The notes below the pieces were generated by a model, which was not told where the DNA came from, ran no database searches, and saw only the letters and a list, made by a program, of their open reading frames with translations. 64,000 nucleotides of DNA. Origin: a bacterium. Its GTDB lineage: Bacteria > Krumholzibacteriota > Krumholzibacteriia > LZORAL124-64-63. This document shows positions 42,816-52,200 of this stretch, piece after piece. Every line of letters starts with the position of its first letter. The first letter of the stretch is position 1. Position numbers and translations under genes: made by a program. Where the stretch lies: contig JADJYS010000037.1 in NCBI GenBank assembly GCA_016719645.1, positions 62,001 through 126,000 on the forward strand. Direction: 5' to 3'.

Positions 42816-43400
42816 ATGTTGCCCAAGTTTTTCGTTGCCGCTCTTCTGATTCTTATTTCACTCGTTGGCTGCTCCGCGGATTCAACGGCTCCGCCCGGTT
42901 CACAGGCGCGCGCGCCATTGACGCTCACGCCGGCGGACGGCACGACCAACGTCCAATTGGACGCGCCCGTCACGCTCGCCTTCGCCGTGGCCGTTGACCG
43001 CGCCGTGGTGGAACGTGACATGCACCTGATCAGTGAATTCGACCTGATGAACGCAGCCTGTCCCGATTCGGCGATGGCGCCGCACGGCGACATGATGACC
43101 GTCATGGCGGATTCACTGACGATGAGGCACCTTGACGAAGCCCACGCCACCGACATCACTTACGAGTGGAACGCTGACGGTACGGAATGCACCGTACGGC
43201 CCGCGGCCTGGTTGCGACCCCAGACGCGCTACATGGTCCACGTGAACCGCGAGATGTCCGAGATGATGCAGTCCCGCATGGACTCGATCGGCGGGATGGG
43301 CGGGATGGGCGGGCACGGCTCCGGCGACACGGGTGCGGACATGATGTTCCACTTCACGACCATGGACACATCAGGTGGCGGGCATCTGGGACATCACTAG
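42816..43400 (+). CDS. Met/His-rich lipoprotein with Ig-like (Big_5-type) domain
   Basis: A 194-residue lipoprotein (lipobox I-S-L-V-G-C, Cys19). The start ATG 42816 is chosen for GGAGG 5 bases upstream; three earlier in-frame ATGs lack one. Residues about 30-135 resemble a bacterial Ig-like Big_5 domain (L-T-P-A-D-G-T-T-N-V-Q-L-D-A-P-V-T-L-A-F). Metal ligands are dense: M-A-P-H-G-D-M-M near 76, then M-S-E-M-M-Q-S-R-M-D, G-G-M-G-G-M-G-G-H-G, D-M-M-F-H-F-T-T-M and a terminal H-L-G-H-H. It is probably a periplasmic copper or silver sponge in the same operon as the preceding HMBD gene. Confidence 0.75.
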   Translation: MLPKFFVAALLILISLVGCSADSTAPPGSQARAPLTLTPADGTTNVQLDAPVTLAFAVAVDRAVVERDMHLISEFDLMNAACPDSAMAPHGDMMTVMADSLTMRHLDEAHATDITYEWNADGTECTVRPAAWLRPQTRYMVHVNREMSEMMQSRMDSIGGMGGMGGHGSGDTGADMMFHFTTMDTSGGGHLGHH

Positions 43401-43560
43401 TCCAGGGAAGCAGGCTCCTCTCAGGTGAAAATGCGCAACGGCGGCGGGCTGGTCTCGCCGCCGTCGCCGTGTTCGACGTCGTGGACGCCGACCCGAAGTT
43501 GCAAGTCCGCCCCCGAACTGGCCACAGCCGAACGTCAGCCACAACCTGTTATCAAAATGC

Positions 43561-43689
43561 AAGATACACATTGTCTTGGCCAAGCGGTACGGCATGCACT
43601 ATTTCGATCCAGATTTTGGCGAGTTCGATGTGGTTAGTTCTCGGGAAGCCATCAAGCTTCATTTTTACAAAGAGTTACAGAGATATTGA
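43561..43689 (+). pseudogene. C-terminal fragment of an unrecognised gene
   Basis: About 42 codons of protein-like sequence with balanced composition, lower GC than its surroundings, and a stop 3 bases before a terminator stem. There is no start codon with a ribosome site and the upstream frame becomes Arg/Pro-rich nonsense, so it is probably a truncated remnant. Confidence 0.4.
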
Positions 43690-43692
43690 CGG

Positions 43693-43721
43693 AGACCCCG
43701 ATCGAGATGCGGTTGGGGTCT
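43693..43721 (+). terminator. hairpin terminator after the gene fragment
   Basis: A 7-bp stem (AGACCCC / GGGGTCT) with a 15-base loop, followed by TTGTATG. It sits just after the stop codon of the 43561-43689 fragment. Confidence 0.5.
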
Positions 43722-43854
43722 TTGTATGTGGCAGTAGTTTCGCTACTTTCGAGACAGGGTTTTGGGGTGGTAGGTGTGGCCGAAAAGTAAGGTCGAGGGA
43801 GAGGTCCAGTTGGGGTCGGACACGCCTCCGAATTGTCTCGGAGTCTCGTGCGCC

Positions 43855-44361
43855 AGAATCGTGATGCTGGCGGCGCCGTTCTCGGCGATCGGCGCCATCT
43901 GGCTGTTCCACCTGCTTCACTGCAACGTATCGATCGCCGCCTGGGTGGGAATGATCGCCCTGCTCGGCCTCGACGCGGAGACCGGCGTGTTCATGCTGCT
44001 GTTCCTCAATCTATCCAATGAAGACGCGAAGAAGCGGGACCGCCTGCGCTCGGTGGTGGAGCTGGACGAAGCCATCCTGCACGGTGAGGTCAAGCGCGCG
44101 CGCCAGAAGTTGATGAAGGTCGCCGCCAGCTTCATCGGCCTGTTGCCCATCATGTGGTCGACCGGTGCGGGCGCGGACGTGATGAAGCGGATCGCGGCGC
44201 CGATGATCGGCGGGCTGGCGACGTCCTTCCTGCTGGAGCTGCTCGTGTACCCCGCCGTCTACAAGCTGTGGAAGACGAGGGAACTGGGCCTGGGGCGCCC
44301 GGTCGGGCGACGGGTCCCGGCGGCGATCCCGCCACGAATCATTGATCCCGATGCCGCGTGA
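43855..44361 (+). pseudogene. 3' stump of a second cusA-like pump gene
   Basis: An uninterrupted frame of about 168 codons encodes only the last three to four membrane helices of a CusA-type pump: V-M-L-A-A-P-F-S-A-I-G-A-I-W-L, G-L-D-A-E-T-G-V-F-M-L-L-F-L, L-L-P-I-M-W-S-T-G-A-G-A-D-V-M-K-R. It aligns with the C-terminal sixth of the pump encoded at 37652-40957 but is clearly diverged from it, so it derives from a separate pump rather than a recent duplication. A GTG or ATG slightly upstream could open the frame, but without the porter domains it cannot pump. Confidence 0.8.
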
Positions 44362-44408
44362 CGGTATCCTCCACGGCGCCCGGAAGGTGGAGGCGCCAGG
44401 AGGCGGAC

Positions 44409-45008
44409 GTGACCGGTGAAGGCGAGAGACACGACGAGCGGGCCCTGGCGGCCGGACTGCGGTCCGCGGCCCCCTGGGCGCGGCGCGAATTCTTCGTGGC
44501 CGCCCACGACGCGGTCTACGCCTACGCCTGCCGCCTGACGCGCGACGCCGACCTGCGCCGCGACTGGACGCACGACTGCCTGCTGCGCCTGGCGGCGGAG
44601 GTCGCCGAAGGGCGATTCGTCTACCGGCGGCCGGGCTCGTTCTGGGCCTGGTTCCGCATCCGCGCCCCCTTCCTGGTGCTCGACAGCCTGCGCGCGCGCC
44701 GGCGGCTGGAATCCCGCGAGATCACGGCGCAGACGGACGCCGAAGACGCCCCGGACCCGCCGTCGACCGACGATCCCCGGCTCGACCTCGAACGCCTGGA
44801 AATCCTGCACGCCGTGAACGCCTGCCTGGAAGGCCTGACGAACCCCGATCAGCGCCGGATCCTGGCCCTGCTGCTGTTCGAGGAGATGCCGTACGAGGAG
44901 ATCGCCGCGGCGGTCGGCCGGCCCCTCAACACCGTCCGCACGGACATCCGGCGCGGCCGGGTGGCCCTGCGCAGCTGCCTGGTGCGCCGGCTGGAACTGG
45001 AGCGATGA
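44409..45008 (+). CDS. ECF-type RNA polymerase sigma factor
   Basis: A 199-residue sigma-70-family factor. Region 2 (about 25-100) includes F-F-V-A-A-H-D-A-V-Y-A-Y-A-C-R-L-T-R and F-W-A-W-F-R-I-R-A-P-F. Region 4 (about 135-190) has L-T-N-P-D-Q-R-R-I-L-A-L-L-L-F-E-E-M-P-Y-E-E-I-A-A-A-V and the recognition helix P-L-N-T-V-R-T-D-I-R-R-G. GTG at 44409 has GGAGG 5 bases upstream. It directly precedes its probable anti-sigma gene. The sigma/anti-sigma/CHAT order suggests stress-responsive control of the CHAT protein and perhaps of the secreted array downstream. Confidence 0.88.
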   Translation: MTGEGERHDERALAAGLRSAAPWARREFFVAAHDAVYAYACRLTRDADLRRDWTHDCLLRLAAEVAEGRFVYRRPGSFWAWFRIRAPFLVLDSLRARRRLESREITAQTDAEDAPDPPSTDDPRLDLERLEILHAVNACLEGLTNPDQRRILALLLFEEMPYEEIAAAVGRPLNTVRTDIRRGRVALRSCLVRRLELER

Positions 45009-45066
45009 GCGGCCGCGGTGCAACTTTCGGCCGGCCCGGCGCCGTGTTCCCGGCGGAGGTGGCATC

Positions 45067-45849
45067 GTGACATCCGAATGCACACGGCTGCGGCGGTTGA
45101 TCCTCGTCGAGGAGGAACTCGGGGCGCAGGAGCTGGCCGAGGCGCGGCGGCATCTGCAGGCTTGCCCCGCCTGCCGCGCGCTGCGCGCACGCGTGCTCGC
45201 CGTCGAGGACGCGGTGCGGTCGGTCGCCGCCTTGCCCGAGACGCCGGATCCCCTCACGGCGTCGAGCGAGGTCGAGCGGGTCCAGGCGCGCGGCAGTCTC
45301 GCGGCGCTGCTGGCCGCGCAGGAGACGCGCCCACCCCGGCGTTGGCCGCGGACGCTACCGCTGGCGCTGGCCGCGATCGTGGCCTTCGCGCTCATCCTGC
45401 CCACTCTGCAGCGGGGATCGCCGGTGCGCGACCTGCGCGTCGGGTCGCCCCTGGTCCTGCGCGGGGACGCGGAGACGCCGGCCGGCGGGACGCACGGCGT
45501 GAGCTTCCGCCTGAAACAATCCGGCTACCCGGTCCTGGTCCACATCGACGGCGACGGCGCGGCGCGCCTGATCCACCCGGCCGCCGGCGCGCCGCCGGCG
45601 CTGCTGGCGAAGGACCGGCTCGTCCTGCTGCCGCCCGGCGAAGAGGCCGTGTGGCGCGCGGATCTGGCGGCCGGTCCCGAGACCTACCTGCTGGCCGTCG
45701 CCACGCACGGACCTCCCGATCCCGAGCACCTGCAGGCGCTGCTGCCGGTCGCCGCCGGCTCGCGGCAGGAAGCGATCCGCGCGGTCACCGCGCAGCTCTC
45801 CGAAGCGGTCGGCAAGGTGTCCCGCTGCGACGACCCGAGCGTGGACTGA
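45067..45849 (+). CDS. zinc-finger anti-sigma factor with periplasmic domain
   Basis: A 260-residue single-pass membrane protein. The cytosolic N-terminus carries an anti-sigma zinc site H-L-Q-A-C-P-A-C (H-x3-C-x2-C, about 29-36), with an upstream Cys at residue 5. One membrane helix (about 97-116, L-P-L-A-L-A-A-I-V-A-F-A-L-I-L) is followed by a periplasmic beta-rich domain (about 125-235) with F-R-L-K-Q-S-G-Y-P-V-L-V-H-I-D, resembling DUF4384-type domains. GTG start with GGAGG upstream. It should sequester the preceding sigma factor until an envelope signal, possibly proteolysis, releases it. Confidence 0.82.
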   Translation: MTSECTRLRRLILVEEELGAQELAEARRHLQACPACRALRARVLAVEDAVRSVAALPETPDPLTASSEVERVQARGSLAALLAAQETRPPRRWPRTLPLALAAIVAFALILPTLQRGSPVRDLRVGSPLVLRGDAETPAGGTHGVSFRLKQSGYPVLVHIDGDGAARLIHPAAGAPPALLAKDRLVLLPPGEEAVWRADLAAGPETYLLAVATHGPPDPEHLQALLPVAAGSRQEAIRAVTAQLSEAVGKVSRCDDPSVD

Positions 45850-45973
45850 TCCACTCGCCTCTTTTCGCGTTGATTTTCCCGCCGCGGCGCACCGGTGCGT
45901 GGGCAAGTCCGTTCGGGCATGGTAGCCTCGATGCGCGTCGAGGAGCCCACCATCCCCGCCGGGAGCCATCACC

Positions 45974-48682
45974 ATGCGCCACGTCCTGACGCCGCTGCTG
46001 TTCGTCCTCGTCCTGCCCTTCACGCCGGTCGCGGCCTTCGCGGCGACCGCTCCCGCCGACCTCGCCGCCCGGCTGGCCGACTGGCGCGCGCGCTCCCTGC
46101 CGGACTCCGTGGAAACGCTGGTCGCTTCGATGCTGCCGCCGGCCCGCGAGGCCGGCGACCGGGCGCTGATCGCGACGCTGGCGCTCGAACGCGGCATGAC
46201 CCGCGTCGCCTACGGCCGCGCGGCCGACGGCGAGGCCGACCTGCGCGAAGCCCTCGCGCTGGCCGAGGCGAGCGGCGACACTCCGGCCGCCCTGAAGGCG
46301 CTGCGCTACCTGGCGGAGGCCTGCCAGCACCTCGGGCGGCGCGACGAATCGGCGGCGACGTTCGCCGAGCTGGAGACCAGGGCCCGCGCGGCGGGCGACG
46401 GCTTCCACACCGGCAAGGCGCTGTACGGTCGCGGGCGCCTGCTCTACCGGGCGCGCGACCTCGCCGGCGCCGACTCCCTCTACTCGGCCGCCCGCCCCTT
46501 CCTGGAGGCCGCCGCCGATTCGGCCGATCTCGCCGCCCTCTTCAACGGGCTGGGCAACTGCCGCGCCGGCCGCGGCGCCTACCGCGACGCCGCGGCGCAC
46601 TACGCGCGCGCGGCGGTCATGGCGCGGGGCGGCGGTTCGCGCTCGCTGGAGGCCATGGCCGCGAACAACCTCGCCGGCATCGAGATGATCCTCGGCGATC
46701 CGGGGGCGGCGGTCGCCGGTTACCGCCGCGCCCGCGACATCCAGCGCGAGCTCGAACTCTGGCAGCAGGCCGGCGCGCCGTGGCGGAACCTGGCGTCGGC
46801 GCTGCTGGAGCTGGGATCCCCGGACGAGGCCGGCGCCGAGCTGGAGGCCGCGCTGGCCTTCAGCCGCGAGCGCGGCTTCCGCGACGAGGAAGCCCTCACG
46901 CTCGTCCGTCTCGCCGAGGTCGACCTGGCCGCCGGCCGGTACGCCGCGGCGTACGCCCGCTGCGGGGAGGCGTTGGCTTCGGACGCGGAACTCGCGCCGG
47001 ACGTGCTCTGCAACGCGCGCCTGGCCGCCGCCGACGCGCTGCTCGGCCTGGACCGCGGCGACGAGGCCCTGGCGGAGTGCGCGGCCGCCGCGGCCTCGCT
47101 CGCCGGCCGCGACGATTTCATCCTGGAGATGCAGCTGGCCGCCGGCCGCAGCCGCGTGCTGCGCGCGCTCGGCCGCCACGCCGAAGCGCTGGCCGTCGTC
47201 GCACCGGCGCTGGCGGCCGCGACGGCCGCCGACGTCGCGCGCCACCGGCTGCCCCTGCTGGTCGCGGGCGCCGAATCCTGGCGGGCGCTGGGCGCCGCCG
47301 ACTCGGCCGGCGTCCGGCTCGATGAGGCGCAGCGGCTCTGGGAGCGGGAACGCGCCCTGCCGGCGGATCCCCAGTGGCGGGAACGGCGCGGCGCCGAGGC
47401 CCAGCGTCTGTTCGAACTGCGGCTCGGCCTGGCGATGGAGCGGTCCGACCCGGTGGCGGCCTTCGACGCCGCCCAGCGTTACAAGGCGCGCACGATGCTC
47501 GAACGCATCCTGGGTCCCGGCGAGGAACTGCCGGTCGCGCAGGAGGCGCCGCCCATCACCCTGCACGACCTGCAGGCCGCGGTCCTGGAGCCGGGCGAGG
47601 TCCTGCTGGACGTGTTCGCGGGCCGGGACCGCGGCTGGCTGTTCGTCGTCACGCGCGACGACCTCCTCGCGCGGCCGCTGCCCGGCGGGGACGGCTGGGA
47701 GGCCGTCCTCGCGCCGCTGTTCACGCAGCTCGCCCACCCCTTCGACGACTTCGACGCGCGCGGCGCGGTGGCCGCGCGTGACACGCTGCTGGGCGCGCCG
47801 GGATCGCCGGCGGCGGCGGCGGTCGCCGGCGCCGCGACGGTCTTCGTCTGTCCGGACGGCGTCCTGCACCGCGCCCCCTTCGCCCTGCTGCTGGCCCCGG
47901 CCGAACCCCGCCGGCTGCCCTCGGCGACCGTGCTGGCGCACCTGCGCGCAAGCGCCGCGCCGCCGCCGCAGGCGGCGTGCGTGCTGGCGGTGGCGGGCCG
48001 CGAGAACGCCGGTCGCGGGCGGCTGTCCGGCGCCGAGGCCGAGGTCGCGCGCCTGCGACGGCGCTTCCGGCGCGTGACCGTGCCGTCGGCGGCCCGCACC
48101 GACACCGCCGCCTTCGGCGGCGCCGCGGTGGAGAGCTTCGACGTCCTGCACTTCGCGAGCCACGGCGAGGTCGACGCGCAACGGCCCTGGAATTCGGCCC
48201 TCGTCTTCGGCGACGCGGACCGTCCCCTGCGCGTGCGCGCCGGCGACATCGCCCGCCTCGACCTGAAGGCGCAGCTGGCGGTGCTCTCCAGCTGCGGCAG
48301 CGCGGACGGCCAGCTGGTGGCCGGCGAGGGCGTGCCCGGTCTGGCTTCCGGATTCCTGAGCGCGGGCGTGCCGGCGGTGGTCGCCACGCTCTGGCCGGTC
48401 GACGACGCGGCGACCTCCCGGTTGATCGGCGTCTTCTACGACGAGCTGGCCGCCGGCCGTCCCCCGGCGGCGGCGCTCGGCGCGGCCCGCGCGGCGCTGC
48501 GCGACGATCCCGCGACGTCGCACCCGTTCTACTGGGCGGGCTTCGTCCTGCTCGGGGAAGGGGACACGCCGGTCCGCCTGCAGCCGCGCCGCGTTCCCCG
48601 GAGCCTCGTGGCCGGGATCGCGGTCATCGCCGTCGCGGGAGTGGTCGCGGTGCCGGTTCTGCGGCGCCGAAGATCATCGTAA
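45974..48682 (+). CDS. exported TPR-CHAT domain protein, C-terminally membrane-anchored
   Basis: A 902-residue protein. The signal peptide (1 to about 24) ends A-A-F-A-A-T. From about 35 to 470 there are some ten tetratricopeptide-like helical pairs (A-x-x-x-G-D-x-x-x-A, G-N-C-R-A-G-R-G-A-Y-R-D-A-A). The CHAT caspase-like domain (about 540-870) keeps the catalytic dyad: His730 in L-H-F-A-S-H-G-E and Cys774 in V-L-S-S-C-G-S, plus the late A-V-V-A-T-L-W-P-V-D-D and H-P-F-Y-W-A-G-F. A helix at about 876-895 followed by R-R-R-R-S-S anchors the end in the membrane. An active protease is therefore plausible. The N-terminal signal places TPR and CHAT in the periplasm, on the same side as the sensor domain of the neighbouring anti-sigma factor. 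Confidence 0.85.
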   Translation: MRHVLTPLLFVLVLPFTPVAAFAATAPADLAARLADWRARSLPDSVETLVASMLPPAREAGDRALIATLALERGMTRVAYGRAADGEADLREALALAEASGDTPAALKALRYLAEACQHLGRRDESAATFAELETRARAAGDGFHTGKALYGRGRLLYRARDLAGADSLYSAARPFLEAAADSADLAALFNGLGNCRAGRGAYRDAAAHYARAAVMARGGGSRSLEAMAANNLAGIEMILGDPGAAVAGYRRARDIQRELELWQQAGAPWRNLASALLELGSPDEAGAELEAALAFSRERGFRDEEALTLVRLAEVDLAAGRYAAAYARCGEALASDAELAPDVLCNARLAAADALLGLDRGDEALAECAAAAASLAGRDDFILEMQLAAGRSRVLRALGRHAEALAVVAPALAAATAADVARHRLPLLVAGAESWRALGAADSAGVRLDEAQRLWERERALPADPQWRERRGAEAQRLFELRLGLAMERSDPVAAFDAAQRYKARTMLERILGPGEELPVAQEAPPITLHDLQAAVLEPGEVLLDVFAGRDRGWLFVVTRDDLLARPLPGGDGWEAVLAPLFTQLAHPFDDFDARGAVAARDTLLGAPGSPAAAAVAGAATVFVCPDGVLHRAPFALLLAPAEPRRLPSATVLAHLRASAAPPPQAACVLAVAGRENAGRGRLSGAEAEVARLRRRFRRVTVPSAARTDTAAFGGAAVESFDVLHFASHGEVDAQRPWNSALVFGDADRPLRVRAGDIARLDLKAQLAVLSSCGSADGQLVAGEGVPGLASGFLSAGVPAVVATLWPVDDAATSRLIGVFYDELAAGRPPAAALGAARAALRDDPATSHPFYWAGFVLLGEGDTPVRLQPRRVPRSLVAGIAVIAVAGVVAVPVLRRRRSS

Positions 48683-48825
48683 TCATTTGATATCATGAAA
48701 CATATGGAATCAGGCGCCCTGCCGGGCCGCGCCGATCCTGCCCATCGATCAATTCCATGAAACTAAACGATTCTGCCATTTCGTTTTCCAGGGGTATGCA
48801 CCCACCCGCATCCCGGAGTGACGCC

Positions 48826-49233
48826 ATGAACCCCTGCAAAAAGTTCCTCTGCGCGGCGCTGCTGGCCGGCGTCTGCGCGCTCGTCGCGCCGGCCCGCGCC
48901 GCGGCGCCGGCCTTCGCGGCCAAGGTCGCCGGCATCGAGTCGGCCCAGGCCGTCGAACTCGCCCGCCTGGGCGAGGCGATCGCCGCCGCCGCCGACCCCG
49001 TCGAGGTGCTCGCGCTGCAGCGCTGCGCGGCGTACGTGAAATCCGCCAGCCGCCTCGCGCTGCACCAGGCGCGGCTGGAAAGCGCGGCCGACGACTCGTC
49101 GCGCGCGGACCTCGCCGTCCTGGTCGAGGATCTGCGCGCGCGGCTCGAGGTCCAGAAGACGCGGCTGCCGGCCGATTACGACTTCGCGCCCCTGGCGACC
49201 GCCGTCCGGGAGGTGCCGCCGTGCGCCGAGTGA
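48826..49233 (+). CDS. small exported helical protein
   Basis: A 135-residue protein I do not recognise. The signal peptide (1 to about 26) ends P-A-R-A-A-A. The mature part is almost wholly helical, rich in Ala, Leu, Glu and Arg (E-L-A-R-L-G-E-A-I-A..., R-L-A-L-H-Q-A-R-L-E), with three Cys near residues 67 and 132 and in the signal peptide. Start 48826 is chosen for CCGGAG 7 bases upstream. The last 13 bases overlap the GTG start of the large zincin gene, so translation is coupled; it may be a chaperone or inhibitor for that protein. Confidence 0.65.
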   Translation: MNPCKKFLCAALLAGVCALVAPARAAAPAFAAKVAGIESAQAVELARLGEAIAAAADPVEVLALQRCAAYVKSASRLALHQARLESAADDSSRADLAVLVEDLRARLEVQKTRLPADYDFAPLATAVREVPPCAE

Positions 49234-52200
49234 CACGACTGCTGACCATCGTGAGCCTGCTGGCGATCGCGGGAACCGCTGCGGCGGACATCGTGTCGCT
49301 GCCGGTCAAGGCGCATCTCGACCGCCCGCAGCGCTTCGCCGTCGCGGGCCGGGAGTTCGCCACCGCCGTGACGATCGAAGCCGCGGGCGAGGCGATCCTG
49401 AGCGAGGTCGAGATCAAGGGCGAGGGCTGGACGGTCTCCCGCTGGGAGGGCGCGCGCGACCTGACGCTCGCCGCCGGCGGCTCGGTGCGCTGGTCGCTGA
49501 CGGCCACGCCGCAAGCCGGATTCGGGCCGCTCGTGCTGTCGGCCCTGGTGAACGGCAAGCCGTGGCGCCGGAGCTTCGATCCCTCGCGCGAGGCCTACGA
49601 CGGCCTGCTGCCCACCGACAGCGACCTGGTGCCGCCGCGCCGCATCCGGGCGGCCGTGGGTGACCAGTTCAAGGGGACGCCGCAGCTGACGATGGCCGAG
49701 CTGACGGCGCTCGCCGCGGATGCACCGCCGCCCGTTCCGCCCGTCGACAAGGACCGCACGACCTGCAACGTGTACGGCAACCTCTGGTACCTGCACGCCA
49801 ATCAGAGCAAGCTGCTGCCGGCCTTCGGCGCCACCGTCTGGATCCAGGTGATCCCCGAGAGCGGCTGGCCCTACTCGCTCGGGTCGCAGCGCGTGGACGA
49901 GACCGGCCGCTTCGAGATCGACGTCCCCGCCGGCTGCACCTTCCGCATCTGCATGGCGGCCGTCAGCAACGCCGTGGTGGTGCAGGAGGACGGCATCTGG
50001 GAGGACAACTACACCTGGACGACGACGAACTACACGCTGCCCGCGAACGCCACCAGCTACAACGCCGCCATCGTCTTCCCCACCTCGCACCACGGCGCCC
50101 TGCACATCTGCACGGACATCACCTACGCCCACAATTATTTCCGGGACCTGGACTGGGACGTGAACCGAGTGGACCTGCAGTGGCCGGACGACGACGGCAG
50201 CGCCTACAGCCCCTACTTCGACGAGCTGCACATCGAGCGCGAGGACGCCTGGTCCGACTGGACGCTCTGCCACGAGTGGGGCCACTACTGGCACGCCGCG
50301 TACGCCCACACCGTCAGCATCGACTACTGCAACGGCATCTGCGACGACGGCGACGACTGCGGCCACTGCACCTGGTGCCCCGAGAACACCGCCGTGGCCT
50401 GGATCGAGGGCTGCGCCCAGATCATCAGCCGGATCTGCACCCAGCACCTCGCGGAGCGGGTCGACTTCGCCGTGTCGCACAACGACGTCGGCTCGGTTCA
50501 CGACAGCCCCGACTGCGCCTGGGACGCCTGGAGCATCGAGAACACCTTCGCCGGCGCCGTCTGGGACATGGCCGACGACGACTACGGCACCGAGACGGAC
50601 CACTTCCGCTTCGACAGCCTCGGGCGGGACGTGTACGACCAGCTCGACCTCGAGACCGTCGACATCCTGAACATCATGGCCCAGGACTGCGACATCGAGG
50701 GCCACGAGCCCTACCGCGCCCCCGGCTTCTTCCGCTGCGCGGCCGAGTACCTCGACGGTCTCGGTTCGCCGCAGGCCACGCGCGCCATGCTCTGGGAGAC
50801 CGCCTGGAACTTCGACCTGCAGATCGACGAGCAGTCGCCCGGATCGGTGCCGGGAGTGACCGCGTCGTTCCCCGTGGGCACGCCGACGCAGATCGCCAAC
50901 GGCGCCTTCCACTGGCAGCAGCCCTGGGACGACATGTCGGGCGTCTGCGCCTACAGCGTCCAATTGACCGAGGGTCACATGCTGACGCCCGACCGCATCA
51001 TCGACACGACCAACCTGTGGTGGGAGCCCGAGGAGCAGCTCGCGCCCGGCACCTACTACTTCTCGATCCTCGCCGTGGACCGCGCCGGGCGCTGGAGCAA
51101 CGTCGCCAGCACCTACGGTCCGATCGTGATCATCGCGCCGGGCCCCTCCGACCTCGAGCCCATGACCCCGGCCGGCTGGACGGCGCCGCTGGTGCTGCGC
51201 AACGTCACGGTGGCGGCTCCGGACCCGGTGCTGCAGACCAGCCTGGTCAACGGCAGCAGCGTCTACTTCAACTGGGGCGAGCGCAACGTCGGCACCGGCA
51301 CCTCGGGGAACTTCGTGGACGTGATGTACCTCGACGGCAACCCGGTCTACACCTCGACCGTCCGCCTGCTCAACACCGGCGTCACGAACGCCCCGCGCAA
51401 CAACGGACCCGTGAACCTGGGCGCGATCGGCCGCCACACCGTATGGGTGCGCGAGGACGGCCAGGACGACGCGGCCGAGTCCGACGAGGACAACAACATC
51501 TACGCCAAGCAGTTCGTCTTCGCGCCGCAGGACCTGGACCTGGGCGTGACGGTCGCGCGCACGGGCGGCCTGCCCGACGCGACCGCCGGCCACGGGATGC
51601 TGTCCGACGGCAGCACCTTCTATCCGAACGGCGACGGTTTCGAGATCGAAATCTGCCTCTTCCCCGAACTGGTCTGGGCCGTGCCGGACGACGCGAACAA
51701 CCGGATCGTGCTGCGACTGCACGAGCACGACTTCAACCAGACCGGGTTCAGAACGCCGCTGGCGACGTCGACCAGCCTCGCCGACCTGCCGGCGGTCGTC
51801 ATCCAGAACCCCTCCGAGACGATCATGACCAACTACTGCGTCGGCGTCCTGGACGATGACGGCAGCGGCGCCGACTACCGCATCCACCGCGAGATCGGGC
51901 AGTTCTTCGCCATGCCGGACACCCTGTCCGGGTCGCTGTCGACCGCCGATTGCCTGGACTTCTACCTGACGTACAACGAGCTCGACGAGGAAGCGTGGTT
52001 CACGATCAAGCTGGCCAACGGCAGCACGCGCGACCTGCAGCTGCGCTTCTTCGAGCCCGGGCTCGCCGTGGGATCCCTGGCGAACGCCGACGCCCTGGTC
52101 ACGGCCGCGGCCGGCGACACGGTGCACCACAGCGTGCTGCTGCCGCCGGGCGAGATGGCGCTGACGGTGGTCACCCGGGATCCCCGTCCCGCCGGCTCGT

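Larger units (their letters stand above)
43401..43854. other. rearrangement scar between the second metal operon and a cusA stump
   Basis: No complete gene is seen in these 454 bases. GC falls towards the middle. A short frame ending at the TGA at 43687-43689 reads L-A-K-R-Y-G-M-H-Y-F-D-P-D-F-G-E-F-D, then a helical E-A-I-K-L-H-F-Y-K-E-L-Q-R-Y. It looks like the real C-terminus of a lost gene, which I do not recognise. A hairpin terminator follows, then the homology to cusA begins abruptly. Confidence 0.5.

Noticed and set aside
43187..43864. A plus-strand protein gene bridging the rearrangement region
   Set aside because: The frame overlaps the end of the lipoprotein gene, lacks a ribosome site and changes composition several times; it is a chance open frame.
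45974..48682. CHAT-gasdermin or Craspase defence locus
   Set aside because: There is no gasdermin-like partner, Cas protein or repeat array; a signal peptide and C-terminal anchor point to an envelope role.
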